Source: Geothrix edaphica
Lineage (GTDB): Bacteria > Acidobacteriota > Holophagae > Holophagales > Holophagaceae
Assembly: GCF_030268045.1 (NCBI RefSeq)
Contig: NZ_BSDC01000001.1
Location: 1,178,001 to 1,242,000 of the forward strand
DNA: 64,000 bases
Reading direction: 5' to 3'
Shown here: one piece after another, positions 61,671 through 64,000 of the stretch
Layout of the letters: each line of letters begins with the position of its first letter
Numbering within the stretch: position 1 is the first letter of the stretch
Program-made: the position numbers and the translations under genes
The notes under the pieces: generated by a model
Told to the model about the DNA's origin: nothing
What the model saw: the letters and a program-made list of their open reading frames with translations, nothing else
Database searches by the model: none

Positions 61671-61892
61671 ATGCTGACCGTCAAGTGCTTCGCCCGCTAC
61701 CGCGCCCTGCTGGGCTTCAGCGATCTCACCGTGCCCGCGGTCCCCACCCTGGGGGACCTGCTGGCGGACCCGCGCTTCGCGGACCTGCCCAAGGACGCCC
61801 TGCTGGCCGTGAACCAGAGCTTCGTCGACCGGAGCGCGCCGCTGGCGGACGGGGACGAGGTGGCCCTCATGCCGCCGGTGTCAGGCGGCTGA
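61671..61892 (+). CDS. MoaD/ThiS-family sulfur-carrier protein
   Basis: 73 residues from ATG 61671 (GGAGATGGCC upstream; an in-frame ATG at 61665 is also possible). MLTVKCFARYRALLGF, a central LLAVNQSFVDRSAPLADGDEVALMPP region and the C-terminal VSGG are the ubiquitin-like fold and di-glycine tail of MoaD, the small subunit of molybdopterin synthase, thiocarboxylated at the terminal Gly. No moaE, moeB or other moa gene adjoins. Stop touches the dnaX stop (convergent). Confidence 0.9.
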   Translation: MLTVKCFARYRALLGFSDLTVPAVPTLGDLLADPRFADLPKDALLAVNQSFVDRSAPLADGDEVALMPPVSGG

Positions 61893-63494
61893 TCAGCCTT
61901 CGCGCCGAATCTCCAGGACTTCCCCGCCACTGAGGCGCAGCAGCTCCTGGAAGCCTGGTTCCCGACGCAGGCGATCCTCCGGGCGTTCAGCCTGGGTCCC
62001 CGCCGGCCCATCATCGAAGCGGACCTCCAGTTCCCTCAGGCCCGGAAGCACCGCCGCCAGGGCCGCCAGCACATGGGGGTTGGCCTGCTCGCGCTCCAGG
62101 TCCTGGAGGGTCTGCCGCACATTGCCCGGAAACCGGAACCGCAGCACCGGCGGCTCCCAGCGCAGGTCCGTGGCCATCTGGGGCGCGGTGCCGAGGACCC
62201 GCAGGCCGGGTACGGCCCGCAGCGCTTCGCTGCACGCCATGCGCAGCTGGGCCGGCGCTGGCGGCCCAGGGGGCGGGGGCGCCTGGGCGCGCGCCGGGGC
62301 ATGGGCCGGGGGTGTGGCCGGCGGAACCCTGCGAGGCCCCTCAGGCGCCGGCGCGGCCTGGGGGGCCCTGGAAGGGACCGGCGGCGGGCTGGTGGGAGGT
62401 CCCGGGGGCCGGACGGCGGCGCCTGATACGAGGGCGTCCAGGGGCGCCAGATGGGGCAGCTGGGCCGCGGTCACCAGGGCCAGCTCCACCACCACCCGGG
62501 GCAGGCTGCTGTCGCGCAGGTCCCGCTCCCGGCTCAGCAGAAGCTGGAGCATCCGGGCCCAGCGCAGCAGGTCCTGGGGCCCACGGGCGGCGCGGGCCTC
62601 CTGCTCGAGGCGGTCCCGGAAGGCCAGCACCAGCTCGCGCCAGAAGGTGGCCCAGTCCGCGCCCTGCTCGTTCAGCTCGCGGCAGGCCTCCACCAGGGCC
62701 GCCGTGTCGCCGATGGCCAGGGCGGACATCACGCCCTGCACCAGGTGGGCGCTGACGATGCCCAGCTGCTCCCGGACCGCTTCCTCCAGCACCTTCCCAT
62801 CCCCCGCCGCGATGACACGGTCGAGGATGGTGAGCGCATCGCGCATGGAGCCCTGCCCCGCCTCGGCCACCAGCCGCAGGCTGCCGCTCTCGGCCTCGAC
62901 GCCCTCCTGCTCGCAGACATGCTTGAGGCGGCCCTCGATGAGACCCACGGGGATGAGGCGGAAGGGGAAGATCTGGACCCGGCTCTTGATGGTGTCGGGC
63001 ACGTCCTGCAGTTCCGTCGTGGCCAGCACGAAGATGGCGTGGGGCGGCGGCTCCTCGATGACCTTCAGCAGGGCGTTGAACGCCTCGGTGCTGAGCATGT
63101 GCACTTCGTCGATGATGTAGACCCGGTAGCGGCAGAAGGCGGGCCGGGTCTGCACCTGCTCCCGCAGGGCGCGCGCATCGGCCACCGAAGCCCGGCTGGC
63201 GGCGTCGATCTCGACGATGTCCAGGCTGCTGTCCGGCTGCTCCGCGGCACGGCAGGGATCGCAGACGCCGCACGGCGTGGCCGTGGGTCCCTCCGCGCAG
63301 TTCAGAGCCCGGGCCAGGATGCGGGCCGTGCTGGTCTTGCCCGTGCCCCGCACGCCGGCGAAGAGGTAGGCCTGGTGGATGCGACCGCTCTCCTTCGCCC
63401 GCTTCAGAGCGTTGGCCAGGGCCTTCACACTGCCTTCCTGGCCCACCAGGTCGGAGAGCAGGCGCGGACGGTACTTGAGGGCGAGGGTGGTCAT
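61893..63494 (-). CDS. dnaX: DNA polymerase III subunit gamma/tau
   Basis: Clamp-loader ATPase. 533 residues from ATG 63494 (MTTLALKYRPRLLSDLVGQ). P-loop FAGVRGTGKTSTARIL near 45, zinc-binding Cys cluster CAEGPTATPCGVCDPC near 66-81, DEXX-box VYIIDEVHMLS, sensor-1 FVLATTELQDVPDTIKSR (SRC-like region reads SRVQ). After the clamp-loader core (about 370) comes a Pro/Ala-rich linker and a C-terminal domain of 120 residues resembling the tau tail. No poly-A/T slip site with downstream stop was noticed that would give a gamma form. The ATG at 63494 fits the family better than an earlier start. Confidence 0.95.
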   Translation of the reverse strand: MTTLALKYRPRLLSDLVGQEGSVKALANALKRAKESGRIHQAYLFAGVRGTGKTSTARILARALNCAEGPTATPCGVCDPCRAAEQPDSSLDIVEIDAASRASVADARALREQVQTRPAFCRYRVYIIDEVHMLSTEAFNALLKVIEEPPPHAIFVLATTELQDVPDTIKSRVQIFPFRLIPVGLIEGRLKHVCEQEGVEAESGSLRLVAEAGQGSMRDALTILDRVIAAGDGKVLEEAVREQLGIVSAHLVQGVMSALAIGDTAALVEACRELNEQGADWATFWRELVLAFRDRLEQEARAARGPQDLLRWARMLQLLLSRERDLRDSSLPRVVVELALVTAAQLPHLAPLDALVSGAAVRPPGPPTSPPPVPSRAPQAAPAPEGPRRVPPATPPAHAPARAQAPPPPGPPAPAQLRMACSEALRAVPGLRVLGTAPQMATDLRWEPPVLRFRFPGNVRQTLQDLEREQANPHVLAALAAVLPGLRELEVRFDDGPAGTQAERPEDRLRREPGFQELLRLSGGEVLEIRREG

Positions 63495-63627
63495 GGGAAG
63501 TCCAGTCTCCCACAAGGTCCCTGCGATAGTCAGGGGCTATAAGCGCGCCTGATAACCCCATACGCCGTTTCAAAGCCAAAGATTCCGTGATTCTCGTTAG
63601 CATGGCTTGATCCCAGAAGGGAAAGCC

Positions 63628-64000
63628 ATGCTTGAGGGATCGCGATCTGAGCACAGTGCCTGCGGGGTCGGCTTCATCGCCAGCCGGACGGGTGTGGCCA
63701 GCCGGGACATCCTGGAGGACGCCCTTCACGCGCTGAAATGCGTGGAACATCGCGGCGGCTGCGCGGCGGACCAGATCAGCAGCGATGGCGCTGGCGTCAT
63801 GGCCGACATCCCCTTCGAAATGTTCGGCCATCGGTCTGGCGACATCGCTGTGGCCAGCCTCTTCCTGCCCCAGGACGCCGACCGGCTCCGCCGGTCCCTG
63901 GAGATCTTCGAGTCCACCTTCGCCTTCTTCGATCTGAACGTGCTGGCCTACCGGGAGCCCCCCGTGGATCCCGCCGTGCTGGGCGACGAGGCGCGACGCT
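63628..64000 (+). CDS. gltB: Glutamate synthase large subunit, N-terminal part (cut by window edge)
   Basis: The first 124 codons are present. MLEGSRSEHSACGVGF shows a short propeptide followed by the catalytic N-terminal Cys at position 12 (ACGVGF) of the class II glutamine amidotransferase domain, and then KCVEHRGGCAADQISSDGAGVM, typical of GltB. It would convert glutamine and 2-oxoglutarate to two glutamates. AGAAGGGAAAG precedes the ATG. It lies divergent from dnaX; 63495-63627 holds no recognisable gene and no clear terminator. The rest lies outside the window. Confidence 0.93.
   Translation, partial: MLEGSRSEHSACGVGFIASRTGVASRDILEDALHALKCVEHRGGCAADQISSDGAGVMADIPFEMFGHRSGDIAVASLFLPQDADRLRRSLEIFESTFAFFDLNVLAYREPPVDPAVLGDEARR

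Noticed and set aside
61893-63494. Programmed frameshift in dnaX to make gamma
   Set aside because: No A/T homopolymer slip site with a suitable downstream stop was seen in this G+C-rich gene.

Overview
The window is strongly G+C-rich, densely coded DNA from a free-living Gram-negative-type bacterium. Gene content (FadL-type outer-membrane protein, TamB-like giant, PilT-like ATPase, PEGA-domain and zinc-ribbon Ser/Thr kinases, M56 peptidase fused to a TonB C-terminal domain, monomeric isocitrate dehydrogenase) suggests an acidobacterium, perhaps Holophagae/Geothrix-like. That placement is inference from gene style; no rRNA is present. I see no tRNA, rRNA, CRISPR array, prophage or intact insertion sequence.

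Layout. 1-838: 5' part of a FadL/OmpP1 protein. 994-7662: complete trpEGDCFBA operon (minus strand) with promoter, a Trp-Trp-Trp leader peptide and an intrinsic terminator, i.e. a classical attenuator. 7.7-10.3 kb: membrane protein and a 5'-nucleotidase split into two genes. 10.4-14.7 kb: monomeric Icd convergent with a long formate-THF ligase. 14.8-18.6 kb: IMPACT/YigZ protein, then a tightly overlapping envelope-sensing cluster (37-aa membrane peptide, two LiaF-like proteins, LytS-type kinase, LytTR regulator). 18.6-21.9 kb: SCP2-repeat protein and a BlaI/M56 pair with two palindromic operators. 22-31 kb: Ppx/GppA, HMGL-like synthase, PEGA kinase, glycosyltransferase 2, PHP phosphatase, CheY-like protein, TruA, HD protein. 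31-41.6 kb: CapA, radical SAM, thioesterase, SucCD, PilT-like ATPase, polyprenyl synthase, YajQ, Nudix, rhodanese, uridine kinase, GspG-like lipoprotein. 41.6-47.8 kb: tdh and kbl (threonine to glycine) flanking asnB and a PilZ/rhodanese/DoxX cluster. 47.9-57.5 kb: lipoprotein, OPA-type transporter, P-loop protein, dnaG-rpoD, MFS exporter, kinase. 57.5-64 kb: TamB-like protein, MoaD, DnaX, and the start of gltB.

Most notable. (1) asnB is preceded by a promoter, a 28-codon ORF with five Asn codons, a 9-bp antiterminator option and an intrinsic terminator abutting the ribosome-binding site: an apparent asparagine-sensing leader-peptide attenuator. (2) The trp attenuator uses the same logic, so two independent ribosome-mediated attenuators lie in one window. 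(3) The 3' end of rpoD is present three times as a 110-bp tandem repeat, giving two 32-codon mini-ORFs that each end in the sigma-factor tail. (4) The BlaI promoter is covered by two related perfect palindromes. Several intergenic inverted repeats built from 7-9-bp units are also present.
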